This document shows positions 25,915-50,659 of a DNA stretch of 64,000 nucleotides, in pieces. This stretch comes from Synanceia verrucosa (lineage: Eukaryota > Chordata > Actinopteri > Perciformes > Synanceiidae). The notes under the pieces are model-generated. The model did not search any database, was not told where the DNA came from, and saw nothing but the letters and a program-made list of their open reading frames with translations. The DNA lies in NCBI GenBank assembly GCA_029721515.1, contig CM056561.1, positions 8,855,501 through 8,919,500 of the forward strand, read 5' to 3'. Positions within the stretch are counted from its first letter, which is position 1. Each line of letters begins with the position of its first letter. The position numbers were made by a program, and so were the translations under genes.

Positions 25915-25936
25915 CCTGCTTGTTGTGTAAGAGTTC

Positions 25937-26367
25937 CTAGAAAAATGGGGAAATGTTTTAATTTTCTAATGCTACATATGAAAGCACCGATCTCTACAAC
26001 TAAATATCATTCAAAAAAGATTAGTGATGTCATAAGTAGTGCCATGATTTTGACAGCCGCAGTTAGGAAACAGAATTTATCAATCATGAACTCTTATGTA
26101 TTATATTCCATAAATTGTAATTAGTTAGCATGTCCTAAACAATACTTGAGATAATTTTAACCTCTATGATTATTTTGTAGATTGTTTCTCAAATTAACTG
26201 TGAAATTAGTTTAATTCAACCATTAATAAAAACAAGAAACAATATAAAAAAACAGAAATGTGATCTTTTAGGCAATTCATGAATTAAAATAATGCCTCAG
26301 TACAGCTAGTAATCTGCACTGATGTTTCCATTCAGATCAATTAAAACCAGAATCAATTGCTACTTAC
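25937..26367 (-). other. hsp70 5'UTR intron
   Basis: The donor AGAAA|GTAAGT (26367-26362) and acceptor TTTTTCTAG|GAACTC (exon resumes at 25936) flank 431 nt of AT-rich DNA. Exon 2 begins 22 nt before the ATG. No ORF crosses it. Inferred from splice consensus, not from transcripts. Confidence 0.75.
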
Positions 26368-26454
26368 TTTCTGTTGCTTTAAGACGTTGAAGGATTTCAG
26401 CAGTCTCCTTGAGTAGTGGCAGCTTTTGCCTCTGTGTGGTTCTTCTTAAACTGT

Positions 26455-26620
26455 TGCCTGGACTGACTCGTGCCCATTGCTTTTATAGTTGTAATCAGGT
26501 TTCCAGAAGCTCCCAGACACCTCCCCACCCCTCCTTCTCCCAGCTCAGTGACTCATCTATTAATATTAGCAAACAGTGCAGCTGGCCTGGTGCGAGAGAG
26601 CTGGTGAATATTCCAGAATG
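26455..26620 (-). promoter_or_regulatory. hsp70 heat-shock promoter: TATA box and two HSEs
   Basis: Minus strand: TATAAAA at 26487-26481. Just upstream is a three-unit heat-shock element GGAGCTTCTGGAA (26513-26501, one mismatch to nGAAn). Further upstream is a perfect three-unit element TTCTGGAATATTC (26618-26606). HSF1 trimers are known to bind inverted nGAAn units. Spacing (about 15 and 120 bp above TATA) fits an inducible hsp70 promoter. Predicted start near 26455. Confidence 0.85.
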
Positions 26621-28029
26621 GGACAGCAGTTTGACGCTCGGCCAGCAGGGCTGACGATGAGGGAACACAATGTAGAGAATGTAGCACCAAGGGATATAGA
26701 GGGAGCTATGTGGAAGTGTTAGCAGCCGTGAATACAGGCTTTATCCTCAAAATAATGGAAAACATGAGGTGTACCCAAACACTTACCTAAAGACAAACAC
26801 ATTTTGACATGTTTAAAGTGACCTTTCTCTGTTAAAAGAACTTGTTTTATTGCTGATTTAATTCATTCTTTTACATACATGGTATATACGCTTTGATCAC
26901 ATGAAATTTGACTTTAGGTGACCCTGTCGGATCAAATTAAGACATCGACAATCATGGCAAACATAAATGTCTGCTATTTTTTCACAACACATACATATTT
27001 AAGTTACACTTAATACCAGAAGCAGTGGGAGGAAGACATTGAATGTACCACTAATAGATGTGGATTTACAAAAGAGGAAAGCTCATTTAATTAAGGTCAG
27101 TGCTGATATATACGTGTTGTCAATGATTTAAAAGGCACATTCATACCACAGCCTTTAAGGTATTATCCAGTCATAACTGACCACCCTGCTCATCATTGCG
27201 ACAAATCTCAGCTGGGATTTAAATGAGAGTAGTGAGTAATTTTCAACCTTAAGACTTCCTTTTTAGGAATGCATACAGCGTATTATCCTAAAAATAACAT
27301 TAACATCTGTTGTTAACACATAAAACATCCCTTTGGCATGAATTTAGCTGAGGGTGTTTAAAGATCATTTTAGGGTGAATGTCAACACCACGAGCCAGGA
27401 ATTTAAAATACACTCAGGCTATATTACATTCCTATAATAAACAACAAGTGTGTTATGTAATAACTACACCTGTAATAAAAAAGTGTCACTGGATGATACC
27501 TTTTAGGGCATGTATGCAGATACCATTCAATGAGATTATTTAACGCATGTAAAACAAGCATTTCTAAAATAATGTACATTGTAATACAGAGTTTGTTTTG
27601 GCTCAGCCCAAACCCTGGCTCCTGGAATGTACTAATAAAATCTTAATGTCATCGACAGACAAAACATAAATGGTGTCTGTCCCATTCTTACAGCCATCAT
27701 TTGGCACTGTGCGTAAATAGGGTAAACAAACAAATCAACAACTTAGTGATCAAGCAACTAAATATGCACATACACATGAAAGCATGCAAGCAGGCTTCTC
27801 TTTTAAACACGTGACGAGACATGTAAAATATTAGTTGGTTACACTTTGCATTGTTTCCTACACGTCCTTTTCTTCATAATTTAACACTATGGCTGAAGTG
27901 CTGTTAATAGTTACATTCAGGATAATTAAAATAATTCCTCCGTTTTGTAGCAATTTAGAAAATAAAATAGATTTCTCTGTTTATCCCAGGACAACTGTGT
28001 GTTGAGGATCACAGCATTAGACACTCTCA
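26621..28029 (-). other. ahcyl1 3'UTR and hsp70 upstream flank
   Basis: AT-rich DNA without a recognisable exon. A minus-strand AATAAA at 26851-26846 could end ahcyl1 transcripts, giving a 3'UTR of about 1.2 kb that stops roughly 230 bp before the distal hsp70 HSE. ahcyl1 and hsp70 are tandem (both minus). Confidence 0.45.
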
Positions 28030-41467
<13,438 letters not shown>

Positions 41468-41965
41468 TGCATCCAGGAGATGCTGAGACTGTTACTGAGA
41501 AAGAAAAAAATGTTAGCGTTAGCTTTGTCCGTCGTCTACGTTGAGCTTCGTGGCTTAAATGAACCGAGCTGACACTGAGGCACTTCCGCTAAACCTCGGC
41601 GAGGAGCAATAAGTAGTCTGCTTTAAGAGAGATTAGCCTCTTCTCTAGCTTAGCTACTTTCTAAAAGAGCGGCACAGGCACTTGTTTCGGTCCTCTGGTC
41701 TGCTGTCATCCACACAGACAGCAACATCTCCGACGGGAGGGGGCAGTTTGTTAAGGCTGTCACCTGAACAAGTAGGCGGTGTGTAGGCGGTGTTCATCCA
41801 GAAGTAACGGCTCAGGCTGGTCTCTCGTCAGGAACAGCCAGCTTTGGTCAATTACTATTACGTTTCCTCGTTACTGCTTGTGAGTCGCTGAAAGTCTAAC
41901 CTAGATATTCTCTGTCAATAGCTGCAGCGTGCAAGCCCCGCCTCCTTCGCTGTGATTGGCTAACC
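41468..41965 (-). promoter_or_regulatory. ahcyl1: ahcyl1 5' region and likely promoter
   Basis: Housekeeping-type motifs upstream of the ATG: an ETS-like GCGGAAGTG (minus strand, 41589-41581), a CCAAT box (ATTGG on plus, 41955-41959) and a GC box CCCCGCCTCC (41936-41945). A likely non-coding leader exon lies between these and the 3' splice site near 41498. No TATA box seen. Start site not determined. Confidence 0.5.
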
Positions 41966-43468
41966 GGCACCAAGGATCTAAAATGTACAGCGTTTAATTG
42001 GCTTAAGTGGACGGGACAGTGTTTAACCTGAAAGGTCACGCTCAGGGAGAAACATCAAGTCATTTTCAACCCATAAAGCAATTAACTGAATTCATTTATG
42101 TTAAATACTTGCAAACAAAAAGTTATAAATTAATATATTTATTTGCTTAATTTATTGATTTGGATAACTGGGGGGCAGCACAGTGGTGTAGTGGTTAGCA
42201 CTATGGCCTCACAGAAAGAAGGTACCGAGTTCGATTCCCAGCCCAGAGCCTTGGTGTGGAGTTTGCATGTTCTCCTGGTGTCTGTGTGGGTTCTCTCCAG
42301 GTACTCCAGCTTCCTCCCACCATCCAAAAACATGCATGGAGGTTAGGTTAATTGGCTAATTTAAACTGTCCATAGGTGTGAATGGTCCTGTCTCTTTATG
42401 TCCTGTGATGAGGTGGCGACTTGTCCAGGGTGTACCCTAACCCTAACCCCCGCGACCCTATGAGAGGATACGTGGTAGAAAATGATTGATAAATGGGTAA
42501 TAAGTAAGTAACTACAATCTTGAGTCTTTTCATAAAATTTAATTGACATAGTTTTCATGAAAGTCCAACCTTTTGTTCCATTATAAAAAAAACTGCATTA
42601 CTGAATTTGATGGGTAAAAAAAAAAATCTAGTATCTACATTGAAAAACAAACACTTAGGTGGACTGATCGATGAAGAAGGAACTACATGGACAGAATGTG
42701 TAATGTGATGTAACACTGAGCCATTGTTTTCCTACAAACACCATGTCTAACCACAAAATTGTATAAAATGCATCCACAGAATATGATACAAACTGGGGAA
42801 GAAAAGAATTTCTGTACAATATCTTCACATTAGTATCACATTTCAGTTTTGCCCAGTGGATGCAAGGTGGACTAATAATGGGAGAATCCATCCGCCACAG
42901 TGCGTGGGTTGAAAAAATTAAATGTCACAACACAGGGCAGCACAAGAAAGATTTAAAGACACCAATGTCTCTGGAAAAAAAAGTACCATTTACAAAAAAA
43001 AAACATTTAAAGCATCTGCTGTGACAAAATCTCTCTCTTTTTTTTTTTTTTTTTTAAAATAGACCAGGTTCTGACATGGCTTCACAGCTGTTATTTGCGC
43101 TGTGTGACTAGCCCTGGTTGCTAATAACTCCATGCTTCATTATTGTCTGAACAAATCCTTATGAAAATAAAAAGCTGGTTGTAAACCCTCCACCAGATAA
43201 GCTGAGGGTGGCAGTATCCTCCATTTCAGAGAAAAGGACCAGAACGGTCCACGGGCTCAGCAGCCACATGATCAGCTCTCTGGAAGACCAGTGTAGGAGT
43301 GGAGCAAGAAGAGAACAAGCCCAGTGGCAGTTTTGGTATATGACGGCGAGAGTAGAAGTGAGAGGGGAAGGTGCGTCAGGTCGGGTTAGCTGGGATGATG
43401 ATGATGATGATGATGAGTCTCAGGCAGGGCAGAGTTCACAGACAGAAGTGAGGATGTTGGCGACAGTG
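41966..43468 (-). other. nfya 3'UTR / ahcyl1 upstream flank
   Basis: Contains a V-SINE-like copy (42170-42497) and a T-run near 43036-43054. The nfya 3'UTR runs left from 43468. A minus-strand ATTAAA at 42543-42538 could end it. No other gene seen. Confidence 0.5.
42170..42497 (+). mobile_element. V-SINE-like element, full length
   Basis: Head GGGGGGCAGCACAGTGGTGT followed by AGTGGTTAGCAC (A-box-like) and GAGTTCGATTCCC (B-box-like). It has the conserved central block with CTTCCTCCCACCATCCAAAA and ACATGCATG, and a tail ending GTAGAAAATGATTGATAAAT. It also carries a CCCTAACCCTAACCCC stretch that belongs to the family's 3' body and is not a telomere. Confidence 0.9.
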
Positions 43469-46400
43469 CTACGAGACCCGGATCATCTGAGCCACGGTCT
43501 CATCTGCTGCTGCTTGGGCTACCTCCTGCTGTTGCTGGAGAAGGAGAAAGGATCAGTGAGGTCACCAAAAAACTGAGTCATTTCATTTATCACCAATAAT
43601 TAACACCTCAGTCCGTGAAAAACATTTACAGGCTTGAGTCAGCACATATTTTGTGTTACAGAATGCTGAGGTTGGAGATGTTTTCAGCATGTTCTTACCT
43701 GTGCAAGGGCCAAAGCCATTTCCTCCTTGTCCTTAGGTGAAAAGAAGCGTCCTCCATCTCCTCGCTTACGCTGCATTGCGTGGCGGTGGCGAGACTCATG
43801 TAGATATTTCTGCTAGAGAAAGGTAATGTGTAGGATCATGAACAGTTTAATGAATGCATTCATCTCTGTGATGGAACTGGTTGAAAGGTCACCCTCCACG
43901 GTACCTAACCATGCAGGTTCCTTCTCTGAGATCAAAGGGCTGAACACCACTAGAGGCAGAGGAAATGTTTTTTTTCCTCATTATCTGTAACTGCTTAGTC
44001 TTTACAGGGTCAGTCCCATCTATGCAGCTTTGAGCACATTGGTTTGCCTCTCACTAAAGCCCAATATACATTCATGGATGACCACTGTTTACGGCACAAG
44101 ATGATACAGAATGAGCCGAGTATGAAATGGTAGATAGACAAAATAAACTGGTGAAACGAGAGCTTAAAACATACACACTGGCATTTAACTGGTAGCAAGG
44201 AAGAAGCTTCAATGTGACTGTATGTATGGTGCTACCCCTAAGTTTCACCGGATGCGTAACGGTAAGCATCCATTCAAATCAATGTGTCAATTTCCACTGA
44301 ATGCGGGATGCCGCCGACGTGCCGACGCCTGCCGAAGCAAATCGACAAGCTTCTATTTTTGTCGGACGTCAGCGAGCGGTGCCTGAATTCAGCGATTTCA
44401 GCTGTCCAGCAGAGCCACAGCAGGCAGATCTGGTGGGTACTGAAGGACGACGGATGGTGGGCAACAGCCAATGTTGGTGTCGTTCTGCATCCAGTGGATA
44501 TTAGGGGTAAGAGGACAACAAATGTATCTTACCCTCCTTTCCTTGGGGATCTTGCCCTCAGCCTCTAGCTTGGCTCGAGCCTGTCTTCGCTTCAGGATGC
44601 GGTGGTACTGTTTGGCATTGACATAGAGAGGTTCCTCCTCAAGCATCTCTGCCCCTGGCAGTGGAATACGCTGCATTGTGGGAACTGCACCACCTCCAGG
44701 CACCATCTGATAGAGGGAGGGACACAAACAGGGACCCAATACTTATAGCTGCTCGCATGGAAGGCAATCAAGTACTGTATATCAGCACACTGACGCAAAA
44801 CACAAAGTAACTGTACAGGTGTTTTCAGTCATTCTGGCAAAATAAGACTTTTCTACGGGCTGGGTGGAGTTATGCTGGAAGATCGCCAAATATCCAGAAC
44901 TAATAGAAATCATAAAGGTGTAGTTTTGCAAGACAAACAGTCTGTTAACACCTTTACAGTCCTAAGAGTGAAAATACCTACAGTACGTGGATGGGCAAAG
45001 GGTGTTGGGGCTTTAAATAAACAGGAATATTCATAGTATTTAATTATATGGTTCCCTAAAGTAACTACTAAAACAAATTTACCAATATAGAACAAAGCAT
45101 CACCAACTAATTAAATAATCACAATAAAATAATATGAACCCATTTCTACAGTTTCACAATGGATAGGCAAATGCAGTTATGATTGGTGCTCTTAAAAGGG
45201 GACCTCCACCACACCGTGTGAGTCTAGATTTAAAAATAAAAAAGGTAAGAAGATGCTGGATACCTCTGCACAGGGTCTTACCATGACCATTCCACCTGCA
45301 TTGACCATGTTACCGGAGACGGGCAGGGTGACGGTCACAGTGCCTTGGCCGCTGTTAGTAGTGTTGGTGTTGGCACCCCCTGCCTGTACAATCTGGGCAC
45401 CTGCCAAGCTGGCAGCTGGAATCGTGATCATTCCTGCAAACAGATTATCATGACAGTTCTTGAATGACTCTTCGGTCCTCCTATTTATAAAGCCCATCAA
45501 GCAGAAGACAAAAAGAATGACACAAATTGAGTTTACCCTGCTGCAGGACAGTGCCATCTGCATTGACAGGCTGGTAGACGATGGTCTGTCCGTCAGCCGT
45601 CTGTGCCACCTGTTGGCCCTGGACACTGATCTGCTGCCCCTGTGGGACCGTGAGTAAGACAAAGTCACTCAGTAATCATGTTAACAATAATTTGATTGAA
45701 TAGGTTTGCCATTCATCTGGTCAGTATGTAGCACCTGGTTCTGTCCAGCGGTGATGGCTGTCTGGGGCTGCTGGATGATGATCTGCTGGGGCTGACCCTG
45801 CTGGCCCTGAAGCTGGAGAGTCTGACCACCCTGCAGCTGTATCTGACCTGGCTGCACCAGCTGGATCTAAACATGGACAAAGAACCACCAACAGAGTCAG
45901 GAACACTATCTCATTTACATTTAACTGCAGTGACATCAAACACCTACACAGAAAAAAAAGTGTAAGAAAAAAAACCTTAATCAGATAACCAAACAATTAA
46001 GGCTCCATCCACACAACAACAACAACAAGGATATAATACATATGCCACGGCAATAAGTGGCGCTGTAAAGAAACACAGACCCATGAAAAAGAATGAAAGA
46101 ATGCAATGAGCATGCGCATGAAGTCCTTGTTTACAACTACTTCTTGTTACGTGATAATGTGAAGTCACATCTTCTCACTCTGGAAACCGTTGTCAGAAAA
46201 TACCGTTTTGGGTCACCAACAACGGCAAAGTCGTCTGTACGCAAGGTGGAATCGGTATTAAAGTTTATCAGATTCACAGATTTCCGCTGTCGTGTGGACG
46301 GCACCTAAGACTTGTCAACAGCAACATGTACAGAAGCTGATAATTATGTCTTCACACAGAGAACACAATATCCTTGTATAAAACAAATGTGGTATAGAAA

Positions 46401-47846
46401 TACAGATCTTAATCATTTAACAGGGCCTCATCTCTTACCTGCTGTAATCCCTGGGCTCCAGAAACAGGGACCTGCATTATGGTTTGTCCCTGACCCCCCG
46501 ACATGGCCTGCACCATTATGGGTTGCCCTGATGATGTGATGAGCTGCCCACCGCTCACCTGGACCATCAGAGGCTGCCCCTGGACCTATAGAGAGATACA
46601 GAAAGCAGTTACAGCACCACTGTGAGTGTTTGTTATCGCAGTGCTATGTACATTTGACTCACAAGACTGCAAGCAAATGATGCCAAATCAGGATACCACA
46701 TAATGGATAAAAGCATTTAATGATTTACTGTCATTTCTGTCCTAGGTACCAACATAAAACCATCCGGTTCCATAGTACATCCAAACTAGCCAATGTAAAG
46801 TAGATTCTCACCCATTTTACATGTAGTTAGGCAACAATTGCATAATACAAAACCAGTTGTTTTGTATTTATAGGAACACCACTGCTGAACCAAAAGGTGA
46901 CACTTTTTTTTTTTAATTTAATCAAATTTTAATTTGATTTACTTAAAAGTTCATGATTAGACACAAAGCTGCCATCACATTAATTTGCATTCACATATGC
47001 AACTTAACAAGTGCAAATGACCCTAATGGCATCCATTAGATAAGAAAGTGACTGCAATGGATAACTCAAAGCCTGTGACAGCAGATGTACCATAGGGAAA
47101 AATGCCAGAGGAAAGGAATCCACTGTCATTTTGCAACTAGACAATAAGAAAAAACATAGCTAGATGATGATAAGTGACAGGCAGCGATGACTATGGATCC
47201 ATGCCAGTTCTTCTGCTAACGACAAAAAACACATCCATAAGACACATGGCTTTCTTCCTCGTAGAGGAAGAAGAACTTATGACTTGCATAACTTATATAT
47301 ACATGAGCTGAGGCCGGCACAACACACTGTGCTGAGGAACATGCACGTCAGGCAGATGGAAGACATGCTGGGGGGAGGAAGGATGAACCAAACAGCACAG
47401 ATATTGGTCATGAAAACAGCCCTGGTTGAATCATGCAAACTCGCAGTATGTATCACTGTTGTGACTCTTGACGCAGGGCGGCGGCGATGACACCACTACC
47501 TGGAGTGTCTGCACCTGCTGGCCTGAGGCCGTCACCACCGGCGCCTCTGTTTGCAGCTGCACAGCTGTCACTGTGCCCTGTGTCTGCAGGCAAGGCAGGA
47601 TAATAGAGTACAATACAGTCTCAGACAATTAACAGGAAAATTAATTGGGGTTGGAATCCACTGGAACACTTCAATTATGGGTACCTGACATCTTACAGCA
47701 GAGGGTTCAATTGTTGATAGTTTGACATATTTTTATATATCAAAACCAAATATATGAGAGCTTACCTGCTGTTGAATCTGTCCATTGGACGTCTGCACAA
47801 CGATCTGCTCCCCAGTAGTAGTGGTGGCAGTGGTGTACTGCTCCAT
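43469..47846 (-). CDS. nfya: NF-YA, CCAAT-binding transcription factor subunit alpha (9 coding exons, 349 aa)
   Basis: Sequence-specific subunit of the NF-Y trimer, which binds CCAAT boxes of many promoters with NF-YB/NF-YC. Coding exons: 47766-47846, 47500-47583, 46439-46585, 45735-45866, 45537-45639, 45282-45433, 44533-44706, 43699-43809, 43469-43534; total 1050 nt in frame, 349 aa (human 347). The Gln-rich activation region fills roughly 14-180 (IIIQQPQTA, GQQVAQTADGQTIVYQPVN). The A1 helix that binds NF-YB/C lies in exon 7 (EEPLYVNAKQYHRILKRRQA to KERR, ending at 291). The A2 DNA-contact segment KYLHESRHRHAMQRKRGDGG RFFS opens exon 8 (292-315). The C-terminus ends MIRVS. Exon 4 has a weak donor (CAG|GTGCTA). 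A non-coding leader exon probably ends at 48650. Confidence 0.97.
43810..44532 (-). other. nfya: nfya intron 7, containing a TIR element
   Basis: Intron between the A1-helix exon and the A2 DNA-binding exon. The acceptor reads CTCTAGCAG (a NAGNAG tandem). A transposon-like element (44233-44509) ends 23 nt from the donor GTAAGA. Confidence 0.85.
44233..44509. mobile_element. Tc1/mariner-like MITE beside nfya exon 7
   Basis: Terminal inverted repeats: left TACCCCTAAGTTTCACCGGA followed by TGC; right, read inward on the opposite strand, TACCCCTAATATCCACTGGA then TGC (about 19 of 23 match). Flanking TA on both sides fits a TA target duplication with TIRs starting CCCCTAA. Length 277 bp, no transposase. 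A diverged relative is at 5708-6104. Confidence 0.75.
44739..47499 (-). other. nfya: nfya introns 2 to 6
   Basis: Short introns carrying one MITE (46001-46305). Intron 2 (46586-47499, 914 nt) is AT-rich and shows nothing recognisable. Short plus-strand ORFs here are not supported. Confidence 0.6.
46001..46305. mobile_element. Harbinger-like MITE with TAA target duplication in nfya intron 3
   Basis: Left end GGCTCCATCCACACAACAAC; right end in inverse GGTGCCGTCCACACGACAGC (15 of 20 match). The trinucleotide TAA directly flanks both sides (45998-46000 and 46306-46308), the target duplication size of PIF/Harbinger elements. 305 bp, no coding capacity. Confidence 0.75.
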
Positions 47847-48649
47847 GGCTCTTTATTGTCGTAAAACCTCTAGAAACAAAAGACATTCAGTAATAGCTTG
47901 CATTAGAAATATGATTCTTTGCAACGTATTTTAAATGTGTATTAGCCCACAGCTTTCTTAATAGTAAAAGAAGGTTTTACCCACTGATGTCTAACGTTGA
48001 CTGTTGCCAACTCATTGTTTAGTTATGTTATACGATGTTTAAATATGAACACATTACGGCCCATTTAATGTCAACCTTATAAGTTCATTTCTTTCATAAT
48101 ATGTCTAATGTTATGTCTGAAAATGAAAGAATACAAAGACCACACACTGGGTGATATTATTAGCTGCTGGCTTGCTTTAACGGGGTGTTTAATTAGGATC
48201 CTGCCGTATGAGCTAACACGGCTAGCGTCAGTTAGCTAGCTAAAAGCGTGGTAAATGCTAGAATGTAGAGAAGGAAGGTTAGTTAATAAGTTAATCAAAT
48301 GTCCGTCATTGTGTGGGTTGTTTATTATAACGTTTGTTGAAGGTAATTTGCTAGGCAACGTTTACCGATGGGAGTACGCTGGCGTTTTCAACCACCCCTT
48401 TGTTTGAGATTCGGTATTTTAGCTAACGTTAGCTAAGGCTTGTCGACCACCACAGATCATGTTTCCTCACAGCAGCAGCCAACGTTAAGAACAAGAAGTT
48501 ATTTGTAGCCTAACCAGCCTGGGACGTAGCGGTCGAAATCAAACTGCCATTCGATTTTTTTGCATTTAGCTGGGTTAGTAATTTGGTTGGTCCATGGCAA
48601 ACCAATCCGTGCTGACAACTACCAATGCCTTCAATCGGGTCTCCCTTAC
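47847..48649 (-). other. nfya: nfya 5'UTR end and leader intron
   Basis: The acceptor TTTGTTTCTAG|AGG places 23 nt of 5'UTR (47869-47847) on the first coding exon. The rest, up to the donor at 48649-48644, is inferred leader intron. No ORF or repeat of note. Confidence 0.6.
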
Positions 48650-49176
48650 CGTGTCTTCGCTGTCCGGTTTCCCTCTGATTGGCTCTAGTACAGCTCGCTA
48701 AAGCCCAATCAACAAAGTGAGCGGACAAAATGGCGCAAATGAAACAAGGGCGCCTGGGAGGAGGTGCGCAGCTGCGTGACACATGCACACTGGGGAGGCA
48801 GGCTAGGGTGCAGGGCCCGTGGTGAGCGGCAGATGTCGCCATTTTGGTCTACTTCCTGTCTTCTGGGGCTGCTCACTTTGGATATATTATTTAATACATT
48901 TTCGCATTGTTTGGAAGAGAAGTGACACAAGTGACAGTTAACACCATGGTTTGAACTTATAATGTCCGTCGTTTTGCTAACATAAGTTAACAGCGAACCT
49001 CTGTGTTCAGTTTAGGGTCCAGTTATCTAATACAGTCACCTCCAATCCGGTAGAGGGCAGAACCGCACCGTTTTCATTTTTCATGTTTGCGGAAGTGCAC
49101 CACGAGTTTCTAGTGTTGATGAAGGTGGCTCCTGAGGGCTGTTTGACTGTTAGACGTGTGGTAAGGTCTGTTAACC
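48650..49176. promoter_or_regulatory. Bidirectional nfya/ngrn promoter region
   Basis: Between a probable nfya leader exon (donor GACACG|GTAAGG, exon end 48650, minus) and the ngrn ATG (49177, plus). Motifs: CCAAT boxes at 48678-48682 (ATTGG) and 48705-48709 (CCAAT). YY1-like AAAATGGCG is on plus at 48727-48735 and on minus at 48845-48837. ETS-like CAGGAAGT is on minus at 48858-48851 and GCGGAAGTG on plus at 49089-49097. No TATA. This motif set is typical of housekeeping and mitochondrial-function promoters. Start sites inferred only. Confidence 0.6.
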
Positions 49177-50659
49177 ATGGCTCGACCTCTGCGGGTCATC
49201 TCCCTCCTCTCCAGGCTTGGTGATCTGTCGGTTTCTAGTATTAACGGCTGTCGGTTTGCAAGCAGAGGAGCCAGCAGGGCACGGATGGGACAGATGAGTG
49301 ACAGAGTGTCTAACAGAGCCTCAAGATACAGCCATGACATGTCTGATGATGAGCTTGGACTGGAGGATGTAGGGGAGGTAGAGGACAAGCTCCAGGCCTT
49401 GTTTGAGTAAGTGTAGTGTAAAGAAACAGGTGCAGTGTTTTGTGTGTGCTTTCTTTACAGTCTATGTCCAATTAACTCACCTCCCCCATATTTTTCAGTG
49501 AGGGGAGAAAGATGCAGAAGACTGTGAAATATCATATATTAAGAAGGAAAATGACTCCACCAGGAGCTCCACATAGGAAGCTAACCTGGGATGCTATTGA
49601 GCAGATCAGGTGAGCACTCACCCATGCATTTCTGTCATTTCTGCCATCACCAATAAAACTGGATAACAGCATCATCGGCTGATGTTAACACACTGGACTC
49701 ATTCCTGTCGTAGCCATTTTTTAAATAACTAATGGAAAATTTGCTTCTTTTTTTAATTTTAGGCCTATTTTAGACATCATAATTTAAATGTAGGATAAGT
49801 GGCTGTTAATGGATGGATGGATAACTTAAAAGTCACATTCATAGTCTAAATAGTAAAAATACATTTTATTTATCAAATGATTGTGTTTAATTAACATTTC
49901 GTTAAACATTACATAAATATTTCTTCCTTTTTATGTAGTACAAACTCAATTTCTCATTCATTTCATTTCTTGTTCCTTTCTTACTGTTCCTTGTTTTTCG
50001 CTGCTGTGGCGGGTGAATTTCCCCCAATGGGGGATGAATAAAAACTAATCTATTTTAAATGAGTCTTAAAATGGGTTTGAACTTTCAGATATCTGAAGCA
50101 AGAGCAACCAGATGAATGGACAGTAGAGCGTCTGGCTGAGGGCTACTCTGTCACCCCTGACGTCATCTTTAGAGTCCTCCGGAGCAAGTTTGTGCCCCCT
50201 CCTGAGAGGAGAGTCAAGCAGGACGTCAGAGTGATGGCTAGACTCGGTCAGCAGGTGCTGCCTTCAGGTGCTGGGACAAGGCAGGACAAGCTGAAGCTGC
50301 CTGGAAAAAACACAACAGTTGCACTCCCATCTGGGGGTAGTGTTGCTGACAGGAGTTTGGTGCTTCGAGGTGAAGATTCAGGATCCCTGGTGAAGAATCC
50401 TGCCCCAGTGACTCTTCTGCCCACCCAGTTTAGAGCTGGTAATTATAAAGATGTCCCTGTGACAATATCAAAAGAAGAGGACAGTGCCACGAACACAAAT
50501 CCTTCAGAGGAGGACAACGAGGACGAGGAGAGCTGGGATGGACAGCTGTTGACAGACAAAGATCTTGAAGAGTTGATGGAAATAGAAAAGCCACAGCCTG
50601 TGGTGCAGGTTGGGAATGAAGTCTTCGATGCAGAAGGCAGCTTTTTGTATAGAATCTGA
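49177..50659 (+). CDS. ngrn: Neugrin, mitochondrial rRNA-associated protein (3 exons, 303 aa)
   Basis: Mitochondrial matrix protein; mammalian neugrin is part of a module (with pseudouridine synthases and FASTKD2) that binds 16S mt-rRNA and supports mitochondrial translation. Exons 49177-49406, 49499-49609 and 50089-50659 join with GT-AG borders into 303 aa (human 291). Diagnostic segments: 'RKLTWDAIEQIRYLKQEQPD' then EWTVERLAEGYSV, VIFRVLRSKF, and the C-terminus VFDAEGSFLYRI (human FFDSNGNFLYRI). The first 35 residues are Arg/Ser-rich and low in acids, as for a mitochondrial presequence. The start ATG sits in ACCATGG, a strong Kozak context. The linker (about 200-275) is acidic and low complexity. 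Poly(A) signal ATTAAA at 50861. Tail-to-tail with sort1, head-to-head with nfya. Confidence 0.93.
49610..50088 (+). other. ngrn: ngrn intron 2 with a retroposon 3' tail
   Basis: A 479-nt GT-AG intron. Its second half (about 49920-50060) carries GCTGCTGTGGCGGGTGAATT, TCCCCCAATGGGGGATGAAT then AAA, the same 3'-tail family as 33560-33795. Confidence 0.7.

Noticed and set aside
42433..42450. CCCTAACCCTAACCCC stretch suggesting an interstitial telomere
   Set aside because: It is part of the 3' body of the V-SINE-like element (compare CCGCGACCCTA context), not a telomeric array.
44398..44739. 113-codon reading of nfya exon 7 continuing past KERR
   Set aside because: The part after KERR is intron plus MITE sequence; the donor GTAAGA follows KERR and exon 8 continues the real protein.
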